In this document: positions 36,158-44,566 of the stretch, in pieces
How positions within the stretch are numbered: the stretch's first letter is position 1
Layout of the letters: every line of letters begins with the position of its first letter
Assembly: GCA_025060505.1 (NCBI GenBank)
Contig: JANXBU010000001.1
Location: 186,001 to 250,000 of the forward strand
Origin: Candidatus Calescibacterium sp.
GTDB lineage: Bacteria; Calescibacteriota; Calescibacteriia; Calescibacteriales; Calescibacteriaceae
Direction: 5' to 3'
DNA length: 64,000 nt
The notes under the pieces: generated by a model
Told to the model about the DNA's origin: nothing
The model's input: only the letters and a program-made list of their open reading frames with translations
Databases searched by the model: none
Translations under genes and position numbers: made by a program

Positions 36158-37375
36158 ATGTCAAAAAAACTTCTTGTAAGATTCAAGACATACATAAAGG
36201 AAATATCGGCAACTCCTCTTCCTTTTGTTTTGTTGCTCTCATCTTTTTCATTTCTTAGCTCATGTGCCAAAGAAGATGATAACAAAGCGAAAACTGAATT
36301 CAAACCACCAGAGAAAATAGTCCTTGGTGGAGAAGCTCTCGGGAAAATAGCTCTTATTAAAAACGGAAAAATTCATAAAATACAGACAATTCAGGGAGCT
36401 GTTTTCCATCAAGTTATGTTCTCAAAAGATGGAAAATATATCTTCGCAGCAGCTTCTAATCACAACAAAGTCTATGTGTTTGACGGAGAAAACCTAGATC
36501 TCGTAAAAGAGATACCAGTTGGAGAGCATCCATCACACATGGATTTAGATGACTCTGGAGAAATATTAGCAGTTAACAACGAAGATAGCGGAAGCGTATC
36601 TTTTATATCTGTCTCAAAGCTCGAAGAAGTGAACAGAGTTTCTGGATTGTCAATCCCTCACTTTCCAAGGTATTATAATGGATTTTGGTTTATATCGAAC
36701 TTCGGTGCTCCGAAAATATCTGTAATAAATAAAGATAAAATAGAATTTGAACTGACCGATCCGAAGCTTCCAGAGTGCGCCGAGGGTGAAGAATGTGCGT
36801 TCTTTGATGTATCAATAAGAAAAGATATAGGACAAGGCCTTGCTTCACATACACAAACAGGATATATTGTGGACTTTGATGCAAAAAATATAAAGATAAA
36901 TAAGATCATAACGAACCAGCATCCAAAAATTTCTTCTATTTACACCAGAGACAATATGGAAGCCTTCAAAACAATGATTTCTCCTTTTGATTCAGTTGGT
37001 TGGACTGTATTCAGGGGCGGAGTAGTGTTATATGATTTCGTTGCAAGAGATGTATATTCTGTATGGAAGTATCAGGAAGAATTTTCATCTCAGTTCGGTA
37101 TAGAATATCCCGGGAAAATATTCGTTCTTCTTCAGGATAAGAACAAAATAGCAATTCTCAACAGGTTTGGAGCTCTTGAGAAGATTGTGAACCTTGACGG
37201 AATTCCAGGAGAAGGTATATACTACAATAACTATGTATATGTTTTTGTTATAAAGAAAGGTTCTACCGACATTATAGCGCTTGATGGAGATGGGAATGTT
37301 CACAAAATTGCCGAAACAGATTTTGAGCCAGCGGAAGGAATTCATATACCCGGAGCCTATCCGCATTGTCATTGA
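36158..37375 (+). CDS. B12-riboswitch-controlled beta-propeller lipoprotein
   Basis: 405 residues from ATG at 36158 (GGAGG 8 nt upstream; a GTG at 36149 overlaps that site). The signal peptide ends in the lipobox LSSC with Cys36, so it is lipid-anchored. The mature part has repeated propeller blades (VMFSKDGKYIFAAASNHNKV, HMDLDDSGEILAVNNEDSGS) of the YVTN/YncE type. His and Cys residues cluster in loops and at the end (GEHPSH, IPHFPRYY, PECAEGEEC, GAYPHCH), resembling zinc metallochaperones of the AztD type. Regulation by cobalamin suggests a role in corrinoid capture (as Bacteroides BtuG propellers do) or cobalt/zinc handling. Function is not established. Confidence 0.85.
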   Translation: MSKKLLVRFKTYIKEISATPLPFVLLLSSFSFLSSCAKEDDNKAKTEFKPPEKIVLGGEALGKIALIKNGKIHKIQTIQGAVFHQVMFSKDGKYIFAAASNHNKVYVFDGENLDLVKEIPVGEHPSHMDLDDSGEILAVNNEDSGSVSFISVSKLEEVNRVSGLSIPHFPRYYNGFWFISNFGAPKISVINKDKIEFELTDPKLPECAEGEECAFFDVSIRKDIGQGLASHTQTGYIVDFDAKNIKINKIITNQHPKISSIYTRDNMEAFKTMISPFDSVGWTVFRGGVVLYDFVARDVYSVWKYQEEFSSQFGIEYPGKIFVLLQDKNKIAILNRFGALEKIVNLDGIPGEGIYYNNYVYVFVIKKGSTDIIALDGDGNVHKIAETDFEPAEGIHIPGAYPHCH

Positions 37376-37439
37376 AAAAACTTGTTAAATATTAAAACTT
37401 TGTTTCATTTATCCAAAATAAGGTAAGGAGGTAAATGTA

Positions 37440-38474
37440 ATGAGTACAATTATGAAAGAAGGAAGGAAAATCTTAAAAGAGCTTGGTTTGCCCATTCTAC
37501 CAACAACATCTGTTGGAAGTCTTCCGAAACCTGATTATATAAAGGAAGCAAGAAGAGAGAAAATGACCAAAAAGGAACTTAGAGAACTTGAAGACAAAGC
37601 AACCGAATACTGGATAAGGTTCCAAGAAGATATAGACATTGATGTTATTGTTGATGGAGAAATATACAGAGGAGATATGGTAACTTATTTTGCTGAGAAT
37701 CTCGATGGATTTAAGATGAGCGGACTTGTAAGATCTTACGGCAACAGGTATTATATAAAGCCAAGAATAGTTGGAAAAATAAAGTGGAAGAAACCAATAA
37801 CTGTTGAGAGGTGGAAGTTCGCTCAATCTCTTACCAGAAGACCCGTGAAAGGTATGCTTACAGGTCCTTATACCATGATGGATTGGTCTTTTGATGAATA
37901 TTACGGAAGTAGAGAAAAAGTTTGCATAGCATTTGCAAAAGAGCTCAGGAAAGAAGTGGAAGCTCTTGTTGAAGCTGGGGCAAGAATAATTCAGATAGAT
38001 GAACCGGCTATATCCACTCGTCCTTATGAATTCAAGATAGCAAAAGAGGGACTTGATATTATGACAGATGGAATAAAAGGAGTATATTTTATATCTCATA
38101 TATGCTACGGAGCTTTTGAGTTTGTATACCCTCAAATCTTGAAATTACCGATTCATAATCTTGATCTTGAAATGTCAAATTCTGAACTTGATCTTGTTGA
38201 TCTATTTAAGAAACACAAGTTCACAAAAGATATATCTTTTGGTGTTGTTGATTCTCATTCACATATTGCAGAGGATGTTGAGACGATAAAAAAGAGAATA
38301 AGAAAAGCTCTTGATGTTCTCTCTCCTGATCAGGTATGGGTTGATCCAGATTGCGGACTCAAAACCAGAGCAGAAAATGAAGCTAAAGAAAAACTAAAGA
38401 ATATGGTTGAAGCAACAAAACAAATAAGAAAAGAAATAAGCCAATCGTTTTCCCAACCATCTTTATCTGCTTGA
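37440..38474 (+). CDS. Short (core-type) methionine synthase, MetE C-terminal domain family
   Basis: 344 residues, only the catalytic zinc barrel of MetE. Seen: LPTTSVGSLPKPDYIKEA, VDGEIYRGDMVTYFAE, LTGPYTMMDWSF, IIQIDEPAI, the zinc ligands in SHICYG and in DPDCGLKTR. It lacks the N-terminal half of E. coli MetE, so it belongs to the core-MetE group, some of whose anaerobic members are reported to take the methyl group from corrinoid proteins and not from polyglutamyl-methyl-THF. AAGGAGGT at 37425-37432 precedes the ATG. It follows the propeller gene by 64 bp and is probably in the riboswitch operon, linking methionine synthesis to B12 supply. Confidence 0.88.
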   Translation: MSTIMKEGRKILKELGLPILPTTSVGSLPKPDYIKEARREKMTKKELRELEDKATEYWIRFQEDIDIDVIVDGEIYRGDMVTYFAENLDGFKMSGLVRSYGNRYYIKPRIVGKIKWKKPITVERWKFAQSLTRRPVKGMLTGPYTMMDWSFDEYYGSREKVCIAFAKELRKEVEALVEAGARIIQIDEPAISTRPYEFKIAKEGLDIMTDGIKGVYFISHICYGAFEFVYPQILKLPIHNLDLEMSNSELDLVDLFKKHKFTKDISFGVVDSHSHIAEDVETIKKRIRKALDVLSPDQVWVDPDCGLKTRAENEAKEKLKNMVEATKQIRKEISQSFSQPSLSA

Positions 38475-39092
38475 TTCTATGTTATTGGAGCTGATCTTAT
38501 CTGAGTTAGCACTTATAGAAAAAACTGCTGCTAGCATAACAACAAGTTCCGAAAGCTACGCAAAAACTTTGCCTCAGATAGTTATGAATTAGTATAACTG
38601 CTTTATAAAAAAATGTATCACAGTTATAATGAGAACTACCGGAAATTGCTGAAAATTTTTAGCGGTTTTGTTATCTGAATTTTCTGGCAGAACAGATAAT
38701 AAATTTCTTGTGCATCCGAGAATCGTAGAAATTCTCTGTCAGGGTTATTATTAAAAACTATTATTATTAAAAATCTTTGGAAGATCTTTGCGAAAAAATT
38801 CAGTTTGGTTAGTAAGAATATATAAAGAGTTTCAAAAGATCCATGATGTTTTCTCTATTCTTCTTGAAAAAGCAACTAAAAATTCAGAACCTCTTGCAGT
38901 TGTTAGCAGTCTTACAATTGTCTGATCTCAAGAAAAAGTATATCGCTCGGAAAATCTACGAAGAAGGTAAACACAGTTACGAACAAGACATTACTGCTGT
39001 TTTGCAATTGCAAAGTTCTTGTCATTTTTGGATTAGATAATTTTTATTCGCAGAGAAATTTATGTTTGCAACAAAAGTATTACATTTTTATT
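38475..39092. other. 618-bp intergenic region without a supported gene
   Basis: Convergent spacer between metE and the lipoprotein gene. It holds a short direct repeat of TATTATTAAAAA near 38748-38775 and a perfect palindrome TTTGCAATTGCAAA near 39001-39015. A 65-codon open frame (38843-39040) has no ribosome-binding site or recognisable content. It may be decayed coding sequence; I cannot support more. Confidence 0.4.
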
Positions 39093-41063
39093 CTACTGAC
39101 TCAAGCTACTCAAAAGGTTTCCTATTACAGATTGTATAGACGTGTTCAGAGCACAGTTTCCAGCTTCTCTTGAATCAAAATACGATTTTGGAGCGCTTGA
39201 AATATCTACACCGCAGTTCTGAAGAAAGGATCTTGTGGTTTCACTTCTAGCAATACCTTGACCCTTTATAAGAATCAATCCTCCGAATGATGGATCTTGG
39301 AAAAGTATGTAAGGAAAATCTGATTGAATCTCGTCTGGATTTAGGAACCAGCTAAGATTACTCCAGCCTTGACTTATTTCTAGCTTTATAGAAGATAGTG
39401 TAACCATATTTTCAAAGTGCTTTATATCTTGTTTTGGCTGTGTACAGCTTAATCCAAAGTACTCAGTTCTTGCCTGTTTATAGTTCGTTATTGAATCATC
39501 ATATAGTTTGGCGCCACAGTCCCACTCTATTATAAGATTGTTTTTAAAATCTGCAATCGCAAGGTTCGTTGTCCATGCCGGAAACCATTCTCTGTAATTT
39601 GTCTTTGGTGTTCCACCAGAGCTTTCTCCAGATAGATTTTTGAACATTGTTCCTATGTCAAAGTAGAATATATCCCCCAAAACACCTGATATAAGTCCAG
39701 AAACTGTTCCGGGTGTGAAGAGCTGAGAATCAAGAACACGTCTTACCAATACAGCTTGATCTTTGCCTATTACGTTTATGGCAACCTCAATCACTGGATC
39801 AAAAATCCCAGATTTAACAGCTGCAACAAGAGATGTGACTACTATTATAATGAGATCTTGTGTTGAAATATTTGGTTGTGTTCCTTCTAGATTTTTCCTT
39901 ACTTTTTCGACTGCTGATGAAAAGACTTTAACATCTGCTTCTTTCAGAATAGCGACTTCCTTTTCATCTCCGTTTAGCTTATATCTTATGTTGTATGTTT
40001 CTTCCGCGGGGCTATAATATATTATTGCTTTTTGTGAATCAACATTCTTTTCCTTTACATAGTCTATGAATTTCTGTATTTTTGCTATTGACTCTAATAT
40101 CTGAGCTCTTGCTCTCTTTACCTCCAAAGTTGAAGCTACTGTGAATGCCCTTGTGTTGTTTATAAGCAAGAAAGAAAATATTCTCCCTGCATGGAGTAGT
40201 ATATCTTCTGTTATGGATACACTGGAAACATAACTTGGTATCCTCATTATACCTCCTGTTAGATCTATGTTCACTGAAAAAAGCATTCTGAAAATTGAAT
40301 CAAGCAGATTCAGTCCAGATTCGAAGAAGTAAACAGTTCCAAGATCGTGCTCACCTCCAAAATCAATGGTGTAGTTTAGAACAACAAGCTGTATCTTTAC
40401 TGGCAAAGATTTGATATTTACTCTGAAGTCTTTTTTAGAAGTTTCAACTTCTGCTTGTATTTCTCTGAGTATTTTTATACCTGTTTCCATTCTTTTGAGG
40501 AAGATGCTATCCATAGCAGAGCAGAGTGTTTGAGCTATTCCAGATATTCCAGAACATCCATATGGAAGAGCCATATCTTCTTGTTTCTCTTGTATTCTCT
40601 GCTCAAAATCTACTTGCTCAAATTCTTGGAACTGATGGAGCTTAGGTGATTGCGGGAGAGCGTTGATAATTTCAATTACAGATTGTGTATCAAAATCTCC
40701 ACCTATTATTATTCCGGCGAGCGTGTTGAAAAACTTAATAAGTTGATGAAATAACAGAAACGAGTCGGACAAAAAGAAAACATATTTTTCCTCAACTGTG
40801 GCTGTTTTATTTGCAATTTTCTGAGATAAAGTTTTTTTTGCGTTTTTGTAAGATTGTATTATTTCTTCTACGGTATCTGTTTGCGGATCTATTTTGTTTA
40901 GTGTATCAATTGCTTGTTGTAATTCTGGAGATATTTGTTGATTCTGTGTTTTTTCTTCATCCTTACCACAGGTCGGAAGAGAGAAAAAAGTGAGCACAGA
41001 AATAATCAACCACTTTGCTGTACCTGATTTACATATAGTATTTTTTATCTGTTTTTTTTCCAT
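39093..41063 (-). CDS. Large lipoprotein of unknown function under a sigma-54-type promoter
   Basis: 656 residues. The signal peptide (about 15-32) ends in SLPTC with a lipobox-like Cys33 followed by GKDEE, so it is probably lipid-anchored. The mature protein starts with a Gln/Glu-rich helical part, carries ordered alternating helices and several cysteines (for example YGCSGI, TLCSAMDS, EWDCGAK, LSCTQP, QNCGVD), and ends with a beta-rich segment. I recognise no family. GGGAGG lies about 12 nt before the ATG at 41063. Upstream are a possible 42-residue peptide gene, a sigma-54 promoter and repeated upstream sites, so it is likely expressed under a specific signal. Confidence 0.75.
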   Translation of the reverse strand: MEKKQIKNTICKSGTAKWLIISVLTFFSLPTCGKDEEKTQNQQISPELQQAIDTLNKIDPQTDTVEEIIQSYKNAKKTLSQKIANKTATVEEKYVFFLSDSFLLFHQLIKFFNTLAGIIIGGDFDTQSVIEIINALPQSPKLHQFQEFEQVDFEQRIQEKQEDMALPYGCSGISGIAQTLCSAMDSIFLKRMETGIKILREIQAEVETSKKDFRVNIKSLPVKIQLVVLNYTIDFGGEHDLGTVYFFESGLNLLDSIFRMLFSVNIDLTGGIMRIPSYVSSVSITEDILLHAGRIFSFLLINNTRAFTVASTLEVKRARAQILESIAKIQKFIDYVKEKNVDSQKAIIYYSPAEETYNIRYKLNGDEKEVAILKEADVKVFSSAVEKVRKNLEGTQPNISTQDLIIIVVTSLVAAVKSGIFDPVIEVAINVIGKDQAVLVRRVLDSQLFTPGTVSGLISGVLGDIFYFDIGTMFKNLSGESSGGTPKTNYREWFPAWTTNLAIADFKNNLIIEWDCGAKLYDDSITNYKQARTEYFGLSCTQPKQDIKHFENMVTLSSIKLEISQGWSNLSWFLNPDEIQSDFPYILFQDPSFGGLILIKGQGIARSETTRSFLQNCGVDISSAPKSYFDSREAGNCALNTSIQSVIGNLLSSLSQ

Positions 41064-41083
41064 AACTGTATCCTCCCACCTTT

Positions 41084-41212
41084 TTATATATTATAATAAT
41101 TGGTGATGAGAATAATTTCGGTTAAAATATGAAAATTCACTTGACTTTGCATAGTTAACGAAGCAGCCAAAATAAATAAACCCGAAAGAATCCTCACTTG
41201 GTTTTCCCTCAA
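41084..41212 (-). CDS. Possible small secreted/hydrophobic peptide
   Basis: 42 codons from TTG at 41212 (or 43 from CTG at 41215), ending TAA at 41084. A near-perfect AAGGAGGTGA at 41221-41230 lies 8-11 nt upstream, far stronger than most sites here. The peptide starts with a basic N-terminus and a hydrophobic run (RILSGLFILAASLTMQSQ) resembling a signal peptide, then a second hydrophobic stretch. It ends 20 nt before the lipoprotein gene. Against it: unusual start codon and no homologue known to me. It may instead be a leader peptide. Confidence 0.4.
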   Translation of the reverse strand: MRENQVRILSGLFILAASLTMQSQVNFHILTEIILITNYYNI

Positions 41213-41242
41213 CAGATATTTCACCTCCTTCTGCTAAACCTA

Positions 41243-41258
41243 TGCAAAAATCATGCCA
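41243..41258 (-). promoter_or_regulatory. Sigma-54 (RpoN) promoter
   Basis: Reverse strand TGGCATGATTTTTGCA. The -24 GG (41257-41256) and -12 GC (41245-41244) are separated by exactly 10 nt, and both flanks match the TGGCAY-N5-TTGCA consensus. The predicted transcription start is near 41232, just before the AAGGAGGTGA site of the small peptide gene and 170 nt before the lipoprotein. Confidence 0.7.
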
Positions 41259-41280
41259 GTATATATCAGTATGTATACTA

Positions 41281-41369
41281 GGATACTCAGATAACATTAT
41301 AAAGGTGATACTCAGATATTATAAAGGTATGGATAATAAAGTATCCAGAAAGTGGATATTGGAGTATCC
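41281..41369. repeat. Repeated GGATACTC/GAGTATCC sites upstream of the sigma-54 promoter
   Basis: GGATACTC at 41281-41288, TGATACTC at 41306-41313, AGTATCC at 41340-41346 and GAGTATCC at 41362-41369. The first two lie in a longer imperfect direct repeat (GATACTCAGATA then ATTATAAAGGT, units of 25 and 22 bp). They sit 23-111 bp upstream of the -24 element, where an enhancer-binding activator would bind. The pairing with a particular activator is inference. Confidence 0.55.
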
Positions 41370-41414
41370 GAAATCACGGTGATGGAAGAGCTTTTTATTC
41401 CTTTTTTGTGGATA

Positions 41415-42263
41415 TCAGATTAATTCAAATATACTCTTAAATTTCTCTCTGATTTCTTTTGGAGTCCAATCTCCAGTTTTTTTTGTGATACCTTCATTGG
41501 CGACTATATGATAAGTAAACAGTTTTGTTCCATAAATCACAATAAGAGCTCCGTTTATTTCTTTTGAGATGTCAGACAAAAGAAATGCTGTTACTGGGGC
41601 AATATGTCTTGGATGAAACATATCTATATTCTCGGTGAATATAGGTAAGTTTTTGGTAAGCCTTGTTTTCGCAGTTGGAGCAATGAGATTAGCTCTTATA
41701 CCATATTTAGCAAATTCGATAGCCCATGTTTTTGTCAAACCTATCAGACCGGCTTTTGATGCAGCAAAATTGCTTTGACCCCAGTTTCCCAAAATTCCTG
41801 CAACAGATGTCATATTTATTATACTTCCTCCTCTTTCCATCATGTGTTTCAAGCATTCTTTCCCTATTATGAAAGCACCTATTAGATTGACCTCGATAAC
41901 TTTTCTGAAATCTTCAAGAGACATATCTGTTGTGAAGTTATCTTTAACATTTCCAGCACAGTTTACAAGACCGTCTATTCTTCCAAAATTATCCAAAGCA
42001 GTCTTCACTATGTTCCGAGCTCCCTGTTCAGATGTTATTGAATCATAATTTGCAACCGCTTCCCCGCCTGCCAGCCTTATTTTTTCGACAACAGTATCCG
42101 CAACCGTTGGATCTTTTCCTTCACCTTCTATATTTGAGCCTGGATCGCTTACAACAACTTTTGCTCCAAGCGAGGAGATGTAATAGCATATCTCAGAGCC
42201 TATTCCACCGCCTCCACCAGTCACTATTATAACTTTCCCATCAAGAATCTTTCCGTTCAGCAT
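41415..42263 (-). CDS. Short-chain dehydrogenase/reductase with Phe in place of the catalytic Tyr
   Basis: 282 residues. Rossmann start VTGGGGGIGSE, NCAGN, Asn126 and Ser153 of the active site and Lys170 are present. The sequence around the active site is GQSNFAASKAG, whereas the family has NYAASKAG, so the catalytic Tyr is Phe166 (codon TTT). Ordinary NAD(P)H-dependent reduction is therefore doubtful. The insert SDPGSNIEGEGKDPTVAD and the C-terminal extension resemble the multifunctional-enzyme-2/acyl-CoA SDR subgroup. It may be an inactive paralogue, a binding protein or an enzyme with different chemistry. It follows the Clp1-like kinase by 3 bp. Confidence 0.85.
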   Translation of the reverse strand: MLNGKILDGKVIIVTGGGGGIGSEICYYISSLGAKVVVSDPGSNIEGEGKDPTVADTVVEKIRLAGGEAVANYDSITSEQGARNIVKTALDNFGRIDGLVNCAGNVKDNFTTDMSLEDFRKVIEVNLIGAFIIGKECLKHMMERGGSIINMTSVAGILGNWGQSNFAASKAGLIGLTKTWAIEFAKYGIRANLIAPTAKTRLTKNLPIFTENIDMFHPRHIAPVTAFLLSDISKEINGALIVIYGTKLFTYHIVANEGITKKTGDWTPKEIREKFKSIFELI

Positions 42264-42266
42264 AAA

Positions 42267-43103
42267 TTAAATTTTAACTCTCAAACCAGATCTTATTATG
42301 AAATCCCAATTTTTGTAGTGTTTCGGAACCTTTACTTTCAATATGTTTTCATTTTCTTCAACAACCAAACCAAGGAAATCCGTTTGCTTGTTCTTGAAAA
42401 AGCCAATTAATTCTGTTCCTTCTGATTGAGGATAGAAATCTAAATTGATTATTTTCGTGTTCTCGGATTTCAAGATCTCAATTTCATCAGTTTCGGAAAA
42501 ATACATCTGGAATCTTTTCCTTCTTATTTCCTCTCTCTCTTCCTTCGTTATTGATCTCGTATACTGTGAAGATGGGATCTCAAAAACCTGAAAATATCCG
42601 GAAATAACATTTTTGATTTTGTCAATATAGATCAAGTTTTCAGATTTCTCTGATCTTATGATCACAACTTTTGTTGGATTGAAAATCAGACACTTTGCAA
42701 ATTTCAGAAAAACTGCTCTGTCTTCTCCTACATATCCTGATGTATCAAGAATCATCAGGTTCGGCCTTCTTCTAACCATTTCCCTTGTGAATATGCTAAG
42801 AGATAAGAGTATCAGGTTTTCGGCTCCTCTTGGTGAGAATCTTCCTATAAAGAATTTCATAAATTTGTTTTTATGCTTTGCTGAAACAGTCGATGGTAGG
42901 AAAAGATTCTGCTGGCCGGGGTCAAAATCAAATATAGCTGTATTTTTAAATTTGTTCTTCAAAAAGTTGCAGAAAGTTGTCTTACCAGAATCTATGTCTC
43001 CTATTAGAATTATTCTTTCATTCCGTGTGAGTTTTTCAGAAAATTTTTGCCACTCTGGAACAATATTTATTCCCCTAGCTTTTGTTATGCTTTCATATTC
43101 CAT
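42267..43103 (-). CDS. Clp1/Grc3-like P-loop polynucleotide kinase
   Basis: 278 residues. A P-loop GDIDSGKTT, the Walker-B-like DFDPGQQNLFLP with the characteristic GQ, and LMILDTSGYVG fit the Clp1/Grc3/NOL9 family, which phosphorylates 5'-OH ends of RNA or DNA. A small C-terminal beta domain follows (LGLVVEENENILKVKVP), also as in Clp1. Such proteins are known mainly from eukaryotes and archaea, with scattered bacterial members. It is divergent from gatB with only 53 bp between the two start codons, and transcribed with the SDR gene. Confidence 0.75.
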   Translation of the reverse strand: MEYESITKARGINIVPEWQKFSEKLTRNERIILIGDIDSGKTTFCNFLKNKFKNTAIFDFDPGQQNLFLPSTVSAKHKNKFMKFFIGRFSPRGAENLILLSLSIFTREMVRRRPNLMILDTSGYVGEDRAVFLKFAKCLIFNPTKVVIIRSEKSENLIYIDKIKNVISGYFQVFEIPSSQYTRSITKEEREEIRRKRFQMYFSETDEIEILKSENTKIINLDFYPQSEGTELIGFFKNKQTDFLGLVVEENENILKVKVPKHYKNWDFIIRSGLRVKI

Positions 43104-43156
43104 ATTTATCAGATTATCTCAATTTGATTGAAAAATTTCTTAAACATCAAATTGTT

Positions 43157-44566
43157 ATGAACGGAAGCTTCGAAGCTACAATAGGACTTGAAATCCATGT
43201 TCAGCTGAATACGAAGACAAAACTCTTTTGTTCCTGCTTACGAGAAACAAATAATCTCCCGAATATAAATATATGTCCAATATGTGTAGGTCTTCCCGGA
43301 GTTCTACCTAAACCAAATAAAAGGGCAATAATTCTTGCTGTAAAATCTTCCTTGCTGTTGAATATGAAAATAAGTAGAGAAAGCTTTTTTGAAAGGAAAA
43401 ATTACTTTTACCCAGACCTCCCGAAGAACTATCAGATATCTCAATACAGAATACCTCTTGCAGAGAATGGACACCTTGAACTAAGAAACGGAAAGAAGAT
43501 AGGTATACAGAGATTACACCTTGAAGAAGACGCTGGTAAGATGATTCATTCTGAGGGAGGAAGTTATGTAGATTTCTCCCGAAGTGGTATTCCGCTTTGT
43601 GAGATAGTGACAAAGCCGGATATTTCAAGCCCAGATGAAGCATATGAATTTCTTGCAAGACTACACAGAGTTCTGACTTGGTGTGATATTACCGAAGGAA
43701 ATATGGAGGAAGGTCATATCAGATGTGATGTGAATGTATCTGTTAGACCAAAGGGATCAGAGAAACTCGGAACAAAAGTCGAGATAAAAAATGTCAATTC
43801 ATTCAGATTCATAAAGGAAGCACTTGAATATGAAATTGCAAGGCAAATAGAGAAAATCAGAAACGGTGAGTCTATAAGACAGGAGACAAGAGGATATGAT
43901 CCGACCACAAAAAAGACCTTTATTATGAGAGAGAAAGAATTTGCTCACGATTACAGATATTTTCCGGAACCAGATCTTCTTCCGATAATTATAGATGATT
44001 ACTTGATAGAAGAAGTCAGGAGAGAGATACCTGAGCTTCCAGATAGCAAGAAAAAAAGATTTGAGGAAGAATATAAACTTTCTGAATATTCATCGGAAAT
44101 ACTTACATCGCAAAGGATTCTATCAGAACTTTTTGAGGATTTGGGAAACAAATTTGATGACAAAAAGCTTGTTGCAAATTTTATTTTGGAGGAGATTCTG
44201 CGTTCTGTAAATGAAGGTCTGTGTGATCTGAAAAGAGATTACATCAAGATCAGAGAATCCGCTGAAGAGATCCTTCTGAGTCAAACAAAAGGAGAGCTAA
44301 CAAGAAACCTTGCTAAGGAAGCGTTCAGAGAGGTAATTGAAGGCAAAGCAGATATTCACTCTGCTATAAACAAAAGAAAGATCAAAACTGAATCTTCTGA
44401 AATAGAACAAGCTGTTGAGAAGGTTCTTCAAAACAATCCAAAAGAGGTTCAGAGATACAAGGGGGGAGAAAAGAAACTTTTAGGATTCTTCATAGGTGAG
44501 GTTGTTAAAATTATAAAAGCCGATCCGAAACTAATAAGGGAGATTATTCAAAGAAAGCTTGGCTGA
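43157..44566 (+). CDS. gatB: Asp-tRNA(Asn)/Glu-tRNA(Gln) amidotransferase subunit B
   Basis: 469 residues from ATG at 43157; the open upstream starts to 43082 run through the divergent promoter region and into the opposite gene. Seen: EATIGLEIHVQLNTKTKLFC, the CICPICVGLPGVLPKPN-like zinc/metal block (here ICPICVGLPG), KNYFYPDLPKNYQISQY, the LHLEEDAGKMIH tRNA-activating motif and the helical YqeY-like tail. GatB activates misacylated tRNA and receives ammonia from GatA. GatA and GatC are not in the window. A Cas6-like pseudogene follows in the same frame after the TGA. Confidence 0.96.
   Translation: MNGSFEATIGLEIHVQLNTKTKLFCSCLRETNNLPNINICPICVGLPGVLPKPNKRAIILAVKSSLLLNMKISRESFFERKNYFYPDLPKNYQISQYRIPLAENGHLELRNGKKIGIQRLHLEEDAGKMIHSEGGSYVDFSRSGIPLCEIVTKPDISSPDEAYEFLARLHRVLTWCDITEGNMEEGHIRCDVNVSVRPKGSEKLGTKVEIKNVNSFRFIKEALEYEIARQIEKIRNGESIRQETRGYDPTTKKTFIMREKEFAHDYRYFPEPDLLPIIIDDYLIEEVRREIPELPDSKKKRFEEEYKLSEYSSEILTSQRILSELFEDLGNKFDDKKLVANFILEEILRSVNEGLCDLKRDYIKIRESAEEILLSQTKGELTRNLAKEAFREVIEGKADIHSAINKRKIKTESSEIEQAVEKVLQNNPKEVQRYKGGEKKLLGFFIGEVVKIIKADPKLIREIIQRKLG

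Noticed and set aside
38843-39040. 65-codon open frame in the spacer after metE
   Set aside because: No ribosome-binding site or leaderless-type -10, low-complexity Leu/Gln composition and no recognisable family; most likely chance.
41091-41297. 68-codon open frame overlapping the sigma-54 region on the reverse strand
   Set aside because: Its start lies upstream of the predicted transcription start and the frame runs through the promoter and the ribosome-binding site; the 42-codon frame fits that site better.
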